Source: Desulforamulus aeronauticus DSM 10349 (GTDB lineage: Bacteria > Bacillota > Desulfotomaculia > Desulfotomaculales > Desulfotomaculaceae). From it: a DNA stretch of 64,000 bases. The translations under genes and the position numbers were made by a program. The stretch covers positions 1 to 64,000 of the forward strand of contig NZ_FRAR01000015.1 of the NCBI RefSeq assembly GCF_900142375.1. The letters run 5' to 3'. Below the pieces are notes generated by a model, which was given only the letters and a program-made list of their open reading frames with translations, was not told where the DNA came from and made no database searches. Position 1 is the first letter of the stretch. Every line of letters begins with the position of its first letter. Below, in pieces: positions 9,194 through 17,343 of this stretch.

Positions 9194-9287
9194 TATATTG
9201 AAAATCCCAAAGAGGGGCAGTACTTAAGCAACTGTAGAACGTAGTATCGTAGAACTAAAAGTAGATTTGCCTGGCCCTGGAAAAAAC

Positions 9288-9316
9288 TTGCATTGAGATA
9301 GCGAGTATGATACACT
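9288..9316 (+). promoter_or_regulatory. Promoter of the cold-shock gene
   Basis: TTGCAT (9288-9293), a 17-base spacer and TACACT (9311-9316). The transcript would have a 5' leader of about 125 bases, as is usual for cold-shock mRNAs whose leader folding controls translation. The rest of the 9134-9450 gap shows no gene. Confidence 0.5.
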
Positions 9317-9450
9317 TAGCTAACATAAATTAAATCCTGATCACATGTTGTAAAGGGTTGTTTGTGCAAAGGAACCTGTTACAATGTGTGAATTTTTATT
9401 TTTAAAAAAAATAAAAAAGGACATATTAATTCAATTTTGGAGGTAATACA

Positions 9451-9648
9451 ATGCAAGGTACAGTAAAATGGTTTAATGCAGAAAAAGGTTTTGGTTTTAT
9501 CGAAGTTGAAGGTGGCAAAGATGTTTTTGCTCATTTCAGTGCCATCGTAGGGGACGGCTACAAATCCCTGGACGAAGGTCAACGTGTTGAATTCGACGTG
9601 GTAGAAGGCAACCGTGGTCCACAAGCTGAGAACATTGTAAAACTATAA
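9451..9648 (+). CDS. Cold-shock protein (CspA family)
   Basis: 65 residues, a single cold-shock domain with both nucleic-acid binding motifs: KGFGFIEV (RNP1, about residues 13-20) and DVFAHFSAI (RNP2, about 26-34). It is an RNA chaperone that melts mRNA structure, in the cytoplasm. A GGAGG ribosome site precedes the ATG. The leader is long (see the promoter at 9288). Its stop codon lies inside the left arm of the 31-bp inverted repeat at 9644-9713, so the mRNA ends in a very stable hairpin. Confidence 0.97.
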   Translation: MQGTVKWFNAEKGFGFIEVEGGKDVFAHFSAIVGDGYKSLDEGQRVEFDVVEGNRGPQAENIVKL

Positions 9649-9713
9649 AGCCAATAACAATAAAACTGCCCTTAGCATTTGTTAAGGGCAGTTTTATTGT
9701 TATTGGCTTTATA
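9644..9713. terminator. Perfect 31-bp inverted repeat between convergent genes
   Basis: Arms 9644-9674 and 9683-9713 are exact reverse complements with an 8-base loop (9675-9682). The GC-rich core TGCCCTTA/TAAGGGCA lies nearest the loop and the AT-rich outer arms can serve as T-runs in either direction. It probably terminates both the cold-shock gene (plus) and the CarD gene (minus). The stem is far longer than termination needs. Confidence 0.85.
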
Positions 9714-9722
9714 GAGGGATTA

Positions 9723-10190
9723 TTAATTATTAACAACTTGATTAAATAAATCAAGGGCTTGCTCCTGGGGAATTCCTTTTGCTAGTATCACTTCGCTAAT
9801 TAATATTTGTTGAGCGTTATCCAACATAGCTTTATCTCCTGTGGACAGAGCTCTCTTTTTACTCATGCGGATTAAGTCCCGAATAACTTCGGCTCCTTGG
9901 TAAATATCGCCGGTTCTTATTTTATTCATATTACAGCGATACCTTTGGTTTGGGTTTAGACTGGTATCTGATTCTCCGTCATGAAAATTGGTAATAACGT
10001 CATCTACTACATCTGAGTCCACAATTGGCCTAATTTTTAGGATAGTGTCCATAGGAAACATAACTTGCATGCTTCGGATGCTCATTACATAGTAAAGCTG
10101 TTTATTGCCCAGTATTTCTCGTTCCTCAATTGCTTCAATAATGCCAGCCCCATGCATGGGATAAAGCACCTTATCACCAATGTGAAACAC
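9723..10190 (-). CDS. CarD-family transcriptional regulator
   Basis: 155 residues. The N-terminal part (FHIGDKVLYPMHGAGIIEAIEER) is the CarD/TRCF RNA-polymerase interaction domain, which contacts the beta subunit and stabilises open promoter complexes. The C-terminal helical part (YQGAEVIRDLIRMSKKRALSTGDK) resembles the CarD DNA-contacting domain. I choose the GTG at 10190 because GGGGGAGGTG lies 6 bases upstream; an ATG at 10232 has no such site. In Firmicutes such proteins are general or stress-linked modulators. It is convergent with the cold-shock gene. Confidence 0.85.
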   Translation of the reverse strand: MFHIGDKVLYPMHGAGIIEAIEEREILGNKQLYYVMSIRSMQVMFPMDTILKIRPIVDSDVVDDVITNFHDGESDTSLNPNQRYRCNMNKIRTGDIYQGAEVIRDLIRMSKKRALSTGDKAMLDNAQQILISEVILAKGIPQEQALDLFNQVVNN

Positions 10191-10424
10191 TGAAACCACC
10201 TCCCCCTTAAACGTACTTAATAAGTATACCATAGAATTGGCAAAATATCAAAAAACAATATTTTATCATAAAGTATTATTGGGGGTCAATGATTTTTTAT
10301 CTCTTTTTAAGAGTGGTTAGCCTTTTCGGTTCTAGAGAAATAAATATAGATAGACCAAAGTAGGGTTAGCTATATTTATGAAGAATACTAGCGATAGCAG
10401 TTATTAGTAAGGGGAGAAGTTTAA

Positions 10425-10766
10425 ATGAATATTCAAATCTTTGGTATCAAGAGATGTTTTGCTACCAAAAAGGCAGAAAGGTATTTTAAGGAAAGAAGAA
10501 TTAAATATCAATTTATTGATTTAGCGATAAAAGGATTGAGTAAGGGAGAATTGCAAAGTGTTAAAAATGCACTAGGATTAGAGAATTTGATTAATAGTCA
10601 AGCTAAGGAATATAAAAAATTGAACATGGATCGCATCATAGGCAACAACGCTAGAGAAGAGATATTATTAAACAACCCCAGTCTTTATCAAACGCCTATT
10701 GTGCGGAACGGAAAACTAGCTACGGTAGGCTACGAACCCGATACCTGGAAGACGTGGGAAGACTAG
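10425..10766 (+). CDS. ArsC/Spx-family (YffB-like) protein
   Basis: 113 residues of the thioredoxin-like ArsC/Spx fold (MNIQIFGIKRCFATKKAERYF, then RIKYQFIDL, and YQTPIVRNGKLATVGYEPDTW). Only one cysteine is present in the active-site loop, in RCFATKKA; the redox CxxC of Spx is missing, so a thiol-disulfide switch like that of Spx is unlikely. It could be an arsenate-reductase-like or glutathione-type enzyme or an RNA-polymerase-binding adaptor; the sequence does not decide. AAGGGGAG precedes the ATG. The next gene lies 30 bases downstream. Confidence 0.75.
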   Translation: MNIQIFGIKRCFATKKAERYFKERRIKYQFIDLAIKGLSKGELQSVKNALGLENLINSQAKEYKKLNMDRIIGNNAREEILLNNPSLYQTPIVRNGKLATVGYEPDTWKTWED

Positions 10767-10796
10767 TGGACATATAAATAATGGGGGAATAGATAC

Positions 10797-10991
10797 ATGA
10801 ATGGAACTGAACGAAAAAATATTAAACCAGGAATTAAGGTGAAAATAATCCAAAAACCACACCAGAGGACAGGACAATTAACCGAAGGGGTGGTGAAAGA
10901 TATTTTGACCAAAAGCCCCGTGCATCAGCGGGGTATTAAGGTGCGGTTAGATAATGGAATTATTGGTAGAGTTCAAGAAATTCTGTCATAA
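10797..10991 (+). CDS. YwbE-family small protein (DUF2196)
   Basis: 64 residues matching the YwbE pattern: GIKVKIIQKPHQRTGQLTEG, then VKDILTKSP, HQRGIKVRLDNG and GRVQEI. The family is widespread in Bacilli and Clostridia, basic and KOW-like in appearance, with no settled function. A GGGGGAA ribosome site precedes the ATG. It probably shares a transcript with the ArsC-like gene just upstream. Confidence 0.88.
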   Translation: MNGTERKNIKPGIKVKIIQKPHQRTGQLTEGVVKDILTKSPVHQRGIKVRLDNGIIGRVQEILS

Positions 10992-11057
10992 TATAGGAGT
11001 TAGCAAAAGATTCCTAGAACTAAAACATGATTAATTAAAAACAGTGGAGGGTTAGGT

Positions 11058-12050
11058 TTGAGAGAGACAATAAAAATAGGAATTGTGGGTTATGGTAATT
11101 TAGGCAAGGGAGTAAGACAAGCGATTAAACAAAACCCCGATCTGGAACTGGTAGCGGTATTCACCCGGCGAGATGTGGCCAGTATTAAGATTGATGATGA
11201 ACAGGTTAAGGTGTTACACGTAAATCAGGCCAAGGAGCATGTCGATGCCATTGATGTTATGATCCTATGCGGCGGGTCTGCTACGGACCTGCCTGAACAA
11301 GGCCCGTTTTTTGCTGCTATGTTTAACACGGTGGATAGTTTTGATACGCATGCTCGGATTCCCGAGTATTTTACCGCTGTCAATCAAGTGGCAGAGGAGC
11401 ATGGAAAAACCAGTGCTATTTCTATTGGCTGGGATCCGGGGCTTTTCTCCCTGAACAGAATGTTAGCCCAGGCTATCCTGCCCGCAGGAAGGGAGTATAC
11501 CTTCTGGGGACCCGGGGTCAGCCAGGGGCATTCAGATGCCATCCGCAGAATCCCGGGAGTTAAGGGTGCCGTGCAGTACACCATACCTGTGTCAGAAGTT
11601 ATTCAAAGCATCCGGGAAGGTGAGAACCCGGAGCTTAGCACCAGGGAGAAACACCTGCGGGACTGCTATGTAGTGGTTGAAGATGGTGTGGACAAGGAGC
11701 AAATTGCTGAGAGTATTAAAACGATGCCGAATTATTTTGCCGACTATGACACCAAGGTAACGTTTATTACTGAACAAGAATTGAAAGAAAAACATTCTCA
11801 GTTGCCCCATGGAGGGTTTGTTATACGGAGCGGGAAAACAGGGGCTAATCAAGGAAATACTCACATTATGGAATTCTCCTTGAAGCTCGATAGCAACCCC
11901 GAGTTTACTGCCAGTGTCTTGGTAGCCTATGCCAGAGCGGTGTCTCGTCTCAATAAAGAAGGACAATTTGGTGCAAAAACGGTGTTCGATATTCCCTTTG
12001 GTTATTTATCAGCAAAATCACCGGCAGAATTACGCCGGGAATTGCTCTAA
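11058..12050 (+). CDS. ddh: meso-Diaminopimelate D-dehydrogenase
   Basis: 330 residues. It reductively aminates L-2-amino-6-oxopimelate (tetrahydrodipicolinate) to meso-diaminopimelate with NADPH, a one-step route to the lysine and peptidoglycan precursor. The Rossmann motif GIVGYGNLGKG is at residues 8-18; the substrate side shows CGGSATDLPEQGP, the VDSFDTHARIP segment and WDPGLFSLNR, all typical of Ddh. The length is normal. The TTG at 11058 follows GGAGGG. It stands alone, closed by a terminator. The enzyme occurs only in some bacteria, so its presence shows a dehydrogenase branch for diaminopimelate. Confidence 0.93.
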   Translation: MRETIKIGIVGYGNLGKGVRQAIKQNPDLELVAVFTRRDVASIKIDDEQVKVLHVNQAKEHVDAIDVMILCGGSATDLPEQGPFFAAMFNTVDSFDTHARIPEYFTAVNQVAEEHGKTSAISIGWDPGLFSLNRMLAQAILPAGREYTFWGPGVSQGHSDAIRRIPGVKGAVQYTIPVSEVIQSIREGENPELSTREKHLRDCYVVVEDGVDKEQIAESIKTMPNYFADYDTKVTFITEQELKEKHSQLPHGGFVIRSGKTGANQGNTHIMEFSLKLDSNPEFTASVLVAYARAVSRLNKEGQFGAKTVFDIPFGYLSAKSPAELRRELL

Positions 12051-12061
12051 ATTACATTGCA

Positions 12062-12102
12062 AAAAGTGGGTATCCCGGAGATTTTCCGGGATACCCACTT
12101 TT
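12062..12102. terminator. Bidirectional terminator between ddh and the RluA gene
   Basis: AAAAGTGGGTATCCCGG and its exact reverse complement are separated by a 7-base loop, giving A/T runs on both sides. Confidence 0.85.
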
Positions 12103-13002
12103 CTAAGTGTGAGTTTCACAAATTTCCAAGGCTTTTGCAAAATCTTTGGGTAGAGGAGCCTGAATAGTAATTTCACCATGATCCTTTACATGACGGAAGC
12201 TGATGGATTGGGCATGTAAAGACTGCCTCGAGATCCAAGGGGTGTGCAGGCCATACATCCGATCCCCCAGAACGGGATATCCGAGGTGAGCTAGGTGTAC
12301 GCGAATTTGGTGTGTTCTGCCGGTATCCAGGCTTAGCTCCAGTAGGGAAGTGTCCTTGAAGCTACGGATCTTCTGGTAATGAGTAATGGCTTCTTCACCC
12401 TGCGCATTGATGGCCCGGCGATTAGGCTGCGATGGGTGAGGTCCAATGGGTGCATTAATGCTCCCGGACGGTGGACTAACGATCCCCTTTACCAAAGCCC
12501 AGTAGAATCGCTTAAGAATTCTTTCTTTTAATTGTTGTTCCAAAATAAACTGGCTGCGGGCATCCTTGGCAAAGATGACACAACCGGAAGTATCCCGGTC
12601 TAACCTGTGTACAGCACGAATGGTACTCATTTTACCGCGTTGTTGTAGGTGGTAAGCCAGATAATTTGCCAGAGTGCCCGAAGTGGTCCGACCTGTAGGG
12701 TGCACCAATTGATAGGCGGGTTTGTTTAAAACAAATAGATATTCGTCCTCGTAGAGTATTTCAATGTCACCTTTTTCTGGTTGAATACCGGAGGCGTCAT
12801 CTTCGAGAACGAGGACCTTTATGATGTCCTGGGAATTTACCTTTTTTTGTAGGAAAACGGTCTTGCCGTTTACTAAAATGCCTTTGCGCCGGGTCAGTTT
12901 TTGCAGCTTCCTACCGGAGTATTGTAAGATGGTTTTTAAATAGCTTTCCAGTGTTAACCCGGCGTGTTCCTGAGAGACCTGGTAAGTAATAAATGATTTC
13001 AT
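12103..13002 (-). CDS. RluA-family pseudouridine synthase
   Basis: 299 residues. An N-terminal S4 RNA-binding domain (LTLESYLKTIL, then RRKGILVNGKTVFLQKKV) precedes the RluA catalytic domain, with the active-site HRLDRDTSG at residues 132-140; the catalytic aspartate is D135. The family converts uridines in 23S rRNA or tRNA to pseudouridine; the exact site cannot be told from sequence (RluD/YlyB/YhcT-like). An AAGGAAGG site precedes the ATG. It is convergent with ddh. Confidence 0.92.
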   Translation of the reverse strand: MKSFITYQVSQEHAGLTLESYLKTILQYSGRKLQKLTRRKGILVNGKTVFLQKKVNSQDIIKVLVLEDDASGIQPEKGDIEILYEDEYLFVLNKPAYQLVHPTGRTTSGTLANYLAYHLQQRGKMSTIRAVHRLDRDTSGCVIFAKDARSQFILEQQLKERILKRFYWALVKGIVSPPSGSINAPIGPHPSQPNRRAINAQGEEAITHYQKIRSFKDTSLLELSLDTGRTHQIRVHLAHLGYPVLGDRMYGLHTPWISRQSLHAQSISFRHVKDHGEITIQAPLPKDFAKALEICETHT

Positions 13003-13315
13003 GGTAGCCTTCCTTTTATCCTTAAGTAGTGGATATTATCTGATGAATCCTGCTATAAGTCAAGCGAACCCCTAACAGCATCATTTTTTTGCCCTCCTTG
13101 GTTCCAATTTGTTCCTAGCATTATCTTCGATGTAAGCTTAGGTACAGGAGCTTTTGAACAGGCAAGGCTTGATCCCCAAAAGAGGTCTGTCCCCGCATTA
13201 AAGGGGTTAGGCTTCTTCTTTTTTCTAACTGGTCTAATTACCATGATTAAACATATACCTAAAACTATAAAAAGGAAAATTGTACTGGCATATCTGACAG
13301 AGAGGGCTTAGTAAG
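13003..13315. other. Intergenic stretch with no recognised gene
   Basis: This gap of about 310 bases between the divergent RluA and lipoprotein genes contains a minus-strand open frame (13053-13244) that has no ribosome site and no family resemblance. Nothing else convincing was seen apart from the presumed promoters. Confidence 0.5.
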
Positions 13316-13804
13316 ATGAACAGTTCTTTTATTAAAAAGGGCATCGTCAGCCTGCTGCTTTTTCTTTGGCCACTAAGTATTTTGTATGGCTGCACGGCTG
13401 CCAAAGTCCCAACAAAGAATCCTTCCTTTAACGAGATAATGGGCAAGATCGGTAAAACAGTGGATCTATCGACACTGAAGGAAGGAAATTTTGCCAAATT
13501 AAAAAGGCTTTATGGAATTTCACGGGGAGAAATAGAAGAGTTTGCTTTTTATCAGGCACCTTCCAATATTAAAGCCGATGAGATTGTCCTAATTAAGGTT
13601 AAACAAACCGAAGATACCGAGAAGGTGAAGGAGAAGCTTTTAAAAAGGGTTGAGAAACAAGCTGCAAACTTCAAGGACTATCTCCCCGAGGAGTATTATT
13701 TAATCGAAAAGAACGTGCTTAAAGTGCAAAACAATTATCTACTCTTGGTAATTTCCCCAGAGGCAGAGAAAATTTCAGAGGCATTTGATCAATGTTTTTA
13801 CTAA
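13316..13804 (+). CDS. DUF4358-type lipoprotein
   Basis: 162 residues with a lipoprotein signal peptide (hydrophobic residues 10-22, lipobox SILYGC, modified cysteine C26). The rest matches the DUF4358 pattern: TVDLSTLKEGN, YGISRGEIEEFAFYQAPSNIKADEIVLIKVK, and repeated VKEKLLKRVEKQ helices. Members of this family often sit with MBOAT and DHHW genes, as here. It should be anchored to the outer face of the membrane and probably assists the acylation system encoded next. A hairpin at 13819-13847 separates the two. Confidence 0.78.
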   Translation: MNSSFIKKGIVSLLLFLWPLSILYGCTAAKVPTKNPSFNEIMGKIGKTVDLSTLKEGNFAKLKRLYGISRGEIEEFAFYQAPSNIKADEIVLIKVKQTEDTEKVKEKLLKRVEKQAANFKDYLPEEYYLIEKNVLKVQNNYLLLVISPEAEKISEAFDQCFY

Positions 13805-13818
13805 CGTTTATTAATGAA

Positions 13819-13847
13819 AAGTCGGTTTGGCCAGGGCAAACCGACTT
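13819..13847 (+). other. Intergenic hairpin without T-run
   Basis: AAGTCGGTTTG and CAAACCGACTT pair perfectly around a 7-base loop. No T-run follows, so it may be a processing or partial termination element between the lipoprotein and MBOAT genes. Confidence 0.5.
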
Positions 13848-13887
13848 CGCTAATTAAAGCCAAAAAATCCGCTGGAGATGAGGAAAG

Positions 13888-15294
13888 ATGGTTTTTAGCA
13901 GTCTGTTATTTGTTTTCTTTTTTTTACCCATCATTCTGGGGGTGTATTACCTAGCACCTAAAAGGTTAAGAAATTTTGTTTTAGTTCTGGGGAGTCTGCT
14001 GTTTTATGCCTGGGGTGAGCCGGTCTATGTGGTTCTTATGATCTTTATTGCTGTTTTTGATTATGTCAACGGATTACTTTTAGATAAATATTCAGAGCGT
14101 AAGGCCATTCGCCGCTTGGTTTTAACCGGCTCATTAGTCATCAATATAAGTGTTCTGAGTTTTTTCAAATACTATGGTTTTTTGATTAACAATATCAATG
14201 CATTGTTTGACATTAGTTTAGTGGTTAGAGAATTACCCCTCCCCATCGGAATTTCCTTTTATACCTTTCAATCCATCTCCTACATTGTGGATGTTTACCA
14301 GGGCAAAGTTAAGGCGCAAAAACAGTTTATTTCTTACGCTACCTTCATTACGATGTTTCCCCAATTAATTGCCGGCCCGATAATTCGCTACATAGATATT
14401 TCCCGACAGATAGAAAATCGTAAAGAAAGCCTGGCGCTGTTTGGGGAAGGGGCCTGGCTCTTTGTCATAGGGCTTTCTAAAAAGGTTTTGCTAGCCAACA
14501 ATATTGGTATTCTCTGGCAGAGTATCAAAGCCACTCCTTTGGAAGAGGTATCCGTCCTGTCAGCTTGGCTTGGTATCCTTGCCTTTACGTTTCAAATTTA
14601 TTTTGATTTTAGCGGTTATTCCGATATGGCTAGGGGTCTCGGGAAAATGTTTGGTTTTGATATTATAAGGAATTTTAACTACCCCTATATTGCAAAAAGT
14701 GTGACTGAGTTTTGGCGACGCTGGCACATCTCCTTGGGCTCGTGGTTTAGAGAATATCTCTATATTCCCCTGGGTGGCAATCGCTTAGGAGCGGTCAAGC
14801 AATATCGAAATCTCTTGATAGTTTGGTTTTTAACCGGCTTTTGGCACGGTGCCAGTTGGAATTTTATTGTTTGGGGGTTGTACTTTGGGCTGTTTGTTAC
14901 CCTGGAAAAGATATTGCTATTGAAATGGTTGGCAAGGAAACCCGTCTTTGTGGGACATCTTTATACTTTGGTGGTTGTGGTCGTTGGCTGGGTCTTTTTT
15001 GAGTTTACCAATATGCTGCAAGGTTTACGGTTTATTGGGACAATGTTTGGGTTGGGTGCAAATCGCTTCCTGGATCATGACGCCATGTATTACCTATACA
15101 CCCATGGTGCCCTTTTGGTGATATTGGCAGTTTGTTCCACACCTTGGCCGAGAAATATCCTAAAAAGGTGGCAAGAACAAACAAAACTTGTCGGCGTTTT
15201 TGCTATACCAGTGATTGTTCCGGTGCTTTTAGTTTTATGTACTGCTTATTTAGCCAATGTAGGCTACAATCCTTTTTTATATTTTAGGTTTTAG
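13888..15294 (+). CDS. MBOAT-family O-acyltransferase (AlgI/DltB-like)
   Basis: 468 residues with about ten membrane spans. The family signatures are clear: SIVDVYQGK, FPQLIAGPIIRY, FDFSGYSDMARG, EFWRRWHISLGSWFREYLY with IPLGG following, and FWHGASWNF with the catalytic histidine near residue 319. Such proteins pass acyl groups, usually acetyl, across the membrane to a surface polymer. The next gene supplies an extracytoplasmic DHHW/SGNH partner, matching the AlgI-AlgJ/X arrangement. The polymer here is unknown; there are no alginate genes nearby. Confidence 0.92.
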   Translation: MVFSSLLFVFFFLPIILGVYYLAPKRLRNFVLVLGSLLFYAWGEPVYVVLMIFIAVFDYVNGLLLDKYSERKAIRRLVLTGSLVINISVLSFFKYYGFLINNINALFDISLVVRELPLPIGISFYTFQSISYIVDVYQGKVKAQKQFISYATFITMFPQLIAGPIIRYIDISRQIENRKESLALFGEGAWLFVIGLSKKVLLANNIGILWQSIKATPLEEVSVLSAWLGILAFTFQIYFDFSGYSDMARGLGKMFGFDIIRNFNYPYIAKSVTEFWRRWHISLGSWFREYLYIPLGGNRLGAVKQYRNLLIVWFLTGFWHGASWNFIVWGLYFGLFVTLEKILLLKWLARKPVFVGHLYTLVVVVVGWVFFEFTNMLQGLRFIGTMFGLGANRFLDHDAMYYLYTHGALLVILAVCSTPWPRNILKRWQEQTKLVGVFAIPVIVPVLLVLCTAYLANVGYNPFLYFRF

Positions 15295-15304
15295 CCCGTG
15301 GTGA

Positions 15305-17047
15305 ATGGGGTGGATGAACTTGGAAAAACACAAACTGCTAACGAAGCAAATTACCGGTGCAATAGTAGTGCTATATCTGGGGGTTTTAACAATGATCAAT
15401 ATCCTAACGCCAACGAAACCCTTTTCAGATTTAGAGAACCGAAGACTGGAACAAGCGCCTCGATTTTCTTTCAGCAGCCTTTGGGCCGGAAGTTTTACCA
15501 AGGACTTTGAGAAGTATCTGGCGGATCAGTTTACCTTTAAGGATACTTGGATTGGGATCAAGTCCGGATGGGAAAAAATGATGGGTAAAAAAGAATTTAA
15601 CGGCGTTTATATCGGCACAGAGGATTATTTGCTGCAAGCCTTTCCGAAACCAGAGGCATCGAGTCTACAAATAAAAATGGAAGCTATCAACACCTTCGGA
15701 GCGGCTACACCGCATCTTAACAAATATTTCATGGTAGTGCCTAATGCCGTAGAAATCTACCGGGATAAGCTTCCGCCCTATCTGCAGACTGAAAGAGAAG
15801 AAAAATGGCTGGCTAAGATAAAAAGCTCTCTGCAGCAGGACATACAGTTTATAAATGTGTATGATACCCTGTCTGCCCAAAAAAATAAGGAACTCTTCTA
15901 TAAAACGGATCATCATTGGACAACACAGGCAGCTTTCTTTGCTTACCAAAGATTTATTGAGGCTACAGGGGGAGTTCCCAGGGTGGTAGAAGATTTTGCT
16001 ATTCAACAAGCGAGCAATCTCTTTTATGGGTCACTTTATTCCAAGAGCGGTTTACGGAATCTGGCGCCAGATACCATTCAATTATTTGTACCTAAAAACA
16101 AGGTTACCTGCCGGGTAGAATATTTTGACGAAGGGGGGCCAGGCCAGGTTTCAGACTCCCTTTATCAGATGGAGTGGCTTACCAAAAAGGACAAGTACGC
16201 TGTATTTCTGGGCGGCAATCACTCCTTAATCAAAATAAGCGCCAATTGTTCTGGGGGAAAGAAGTTATTGATCATTAAAGATTCCTATGCCAACTGCTTT
16301 ATCCCCTTTTTAACGGAACACTATAGTCAAATCTTGGTGGTGGATCTTCGCTATTATGGAGATATCCTAAGCGATCTCATTAAAGACAATGGCATCAACG
16401 ATGTGTTATTTCTCTATAATGTGACGACTTTTTTTGAGGATTCAACGATTGAAAGTATTTTAGATTATATGGAATTAGATAATGAGATTACTGGTGATCA
16501 ACCCATTAATTATAAGGATTTTTTTCAACAGGATGTTTTCCTGGGAGATTCCATCACGGAAGCCATCTCTTATCTAGGCCTTTTGGATGAGAGAAATGTT
16601 TGTGCCACTATCGGGATCAATATTAATGAGGCGAAAGCGCAGGTTCAACAAATCCAAATCAAGAGCCCACGCAATATTTACCTGTTATATGGCGTTAATG
16701 ATATGGATGATCGAATGCCCAGTCAATGGTTTGTTGAGCAATACCGGGAGTTAGTACGGGAGCTAAAGCAAAAATACCCCCGTTCCCAGATTTATCTGCA
16801 ATCGGTACTGCCGGTGGACACCCGCGTGGAGCAGAAAAAACCCCATACCAATAACAGATATATTAGCCAATGTAATGATGAACTGATCAAGCTGGCGGAG
16901 GAGGAGCAAATAAAATACATAAATTTAGTGAATTTGTTAAATGCTAGCAACCAAGGTTTATACGAGGCAGATGGCACTCATTTTAAAGCCCCATTTTATC
17001 ATCTGTGGTTTCATTATTTGGTAACCTATTTGGGTTCAGCGGGATAG
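15305..17047 (+). CDS. DHHW (AlgX/AlgJ-like) domain fused to an SGNH hydrolase-like domain
   Basis: 580 residues. There is one membrane anchor near residues 12-32 (ITGAIVVLYLGVLTMINIL). About residues 45-400 form a DHHW/AlgJ-like catalytic domain with KTDHHWTTQAAFF near residue 200 and a KDSYANCFIPF block. From about residue 413 a second SGNH-type domain follows: GDSITE (nucleophile block), YGVNDMDD near residue 463 and DGTHFKA near residue 556. The double-domain form suggests acceptance of acyl groups from the MBOAT partner and transfer to a surface glycan. The ATG lies 10 bases after the MBOAT stop; an in-frame ATG at 15314 is possible. Confidence 0.82.
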   Translation: MGWMNLEKHKLLTKQITGAIVVLYLGVLTMINILTPTKPFSDLENRRLEQAPRFSFSSLWAGSFTKDFEKYLADQFTFKDTWIGIKSGWEKMMGKKEFNGVYIGTEDYLLQAFPKPEASSLQIKMEAINTFGAATPHLNKYFMVVPNAVEIYRDKLPPYLQTEREEKWLAKIKSSLQQDIQFINVYDTLSAQKNKELFYKTDHHWTTQAAFFAYQRFIEATGGVPRVVEDFAIQQASNLFYGSLYSKSGLRNLAPDTIQLFVPKNKVTCRVEYFDEGGPGQVSDSLYQMEWLTKKDKYAVFLGGNHSLIKISANCSGGKKLLIIKDSYANCFIPFLTEHYSQILVVDLRYYGDILSDLIKDNGINDVLFLYNVTTFFEDSTIESILDYMELDNEITGDQPINYKDFFQQDVFLGDSITEAISYLGLLDERNVCATIGININEAKAQVQQIQIKSPRNIYLLYGVNDMDDRMPSQWFVEQYRELVRELKQKYPRSQIYLQSVLPVDTRVEQKKPHTNNRYISQCNDELIKLAEEEQIKYINLVNLLNASNQGLYEADGTHFKAPFYHLWFHYLVTYLGSAG

Positions 17048-17111
17048 TACGTAAAATATTCTAATACGTTGACTAAAAAGATAAAACAAGGAACCAGGAA
17101 AGTCGCGAGAG

Positions 17112-17137
17112 CATAGCGTTGGAATTGCCAGACTGCC
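17112..17137 (+). repeat. Two-copy 3' untranslated element, copy 1
   Basis: CATAGC followed directly by GTTGGAATTGCCAGACTGCC. A near copy lies at 43853-43883, where the two blocks are 5 bases apart. Both copies lie after a stop codon and just before a terminator. The function is unknown. Confidence 0.5.
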
Positions 17138-17156
17138 AGCGTGGACTTGATAGGCT

Positions 17157-17185
17157 AAAGGACTCCTTAAAGGGGTCCTTTTTTT
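17157..17185 (+). terminator. Terminator of the MBOAT cluster
   Basis: AAAGGACTCC pairs with GGGGTCCTTT, followed by TTTT. Confidence 0.75.
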
Positions 17186-17240
17186 ACCAAAAACTAAGAA
17201 ATAACCAATTTCGCATAATAATTTGTTATAATACCAAGTA

Positions 17241-17290
17241 ATGTATACGGAATACTGCCATTGACTGGCCATGGGCCTTGGGCATATTTT
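17241..17290 (+). promoter_or_regulatory. Promoter of the TyrR-like gene with upstream 14-bp box
   Basis: ATGTATACGGAATA (17241-17254) lies 6 bases before TTGACT (17261-17266); an 18-base spacer leads to TATTTT (17285-17290). The identical 14-mer occurs 4 bases before the -35 of the proposed dsrAB promoter (58520-58533). Because placement and sequence agree, an activator site is likely. Confidence 0.6.
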
Positions 17291-17343
17291 GACCAATGGC
17301 TGGGCTAACGTCCAATGGTCATTGCACGAAAGGTGGTATTGTA

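Noticed and set aside
13053-13244. 63-codon minus-strand frame
   Set aside because: No ribosome site, low-complexity Lys-rich start, no family resemblance.
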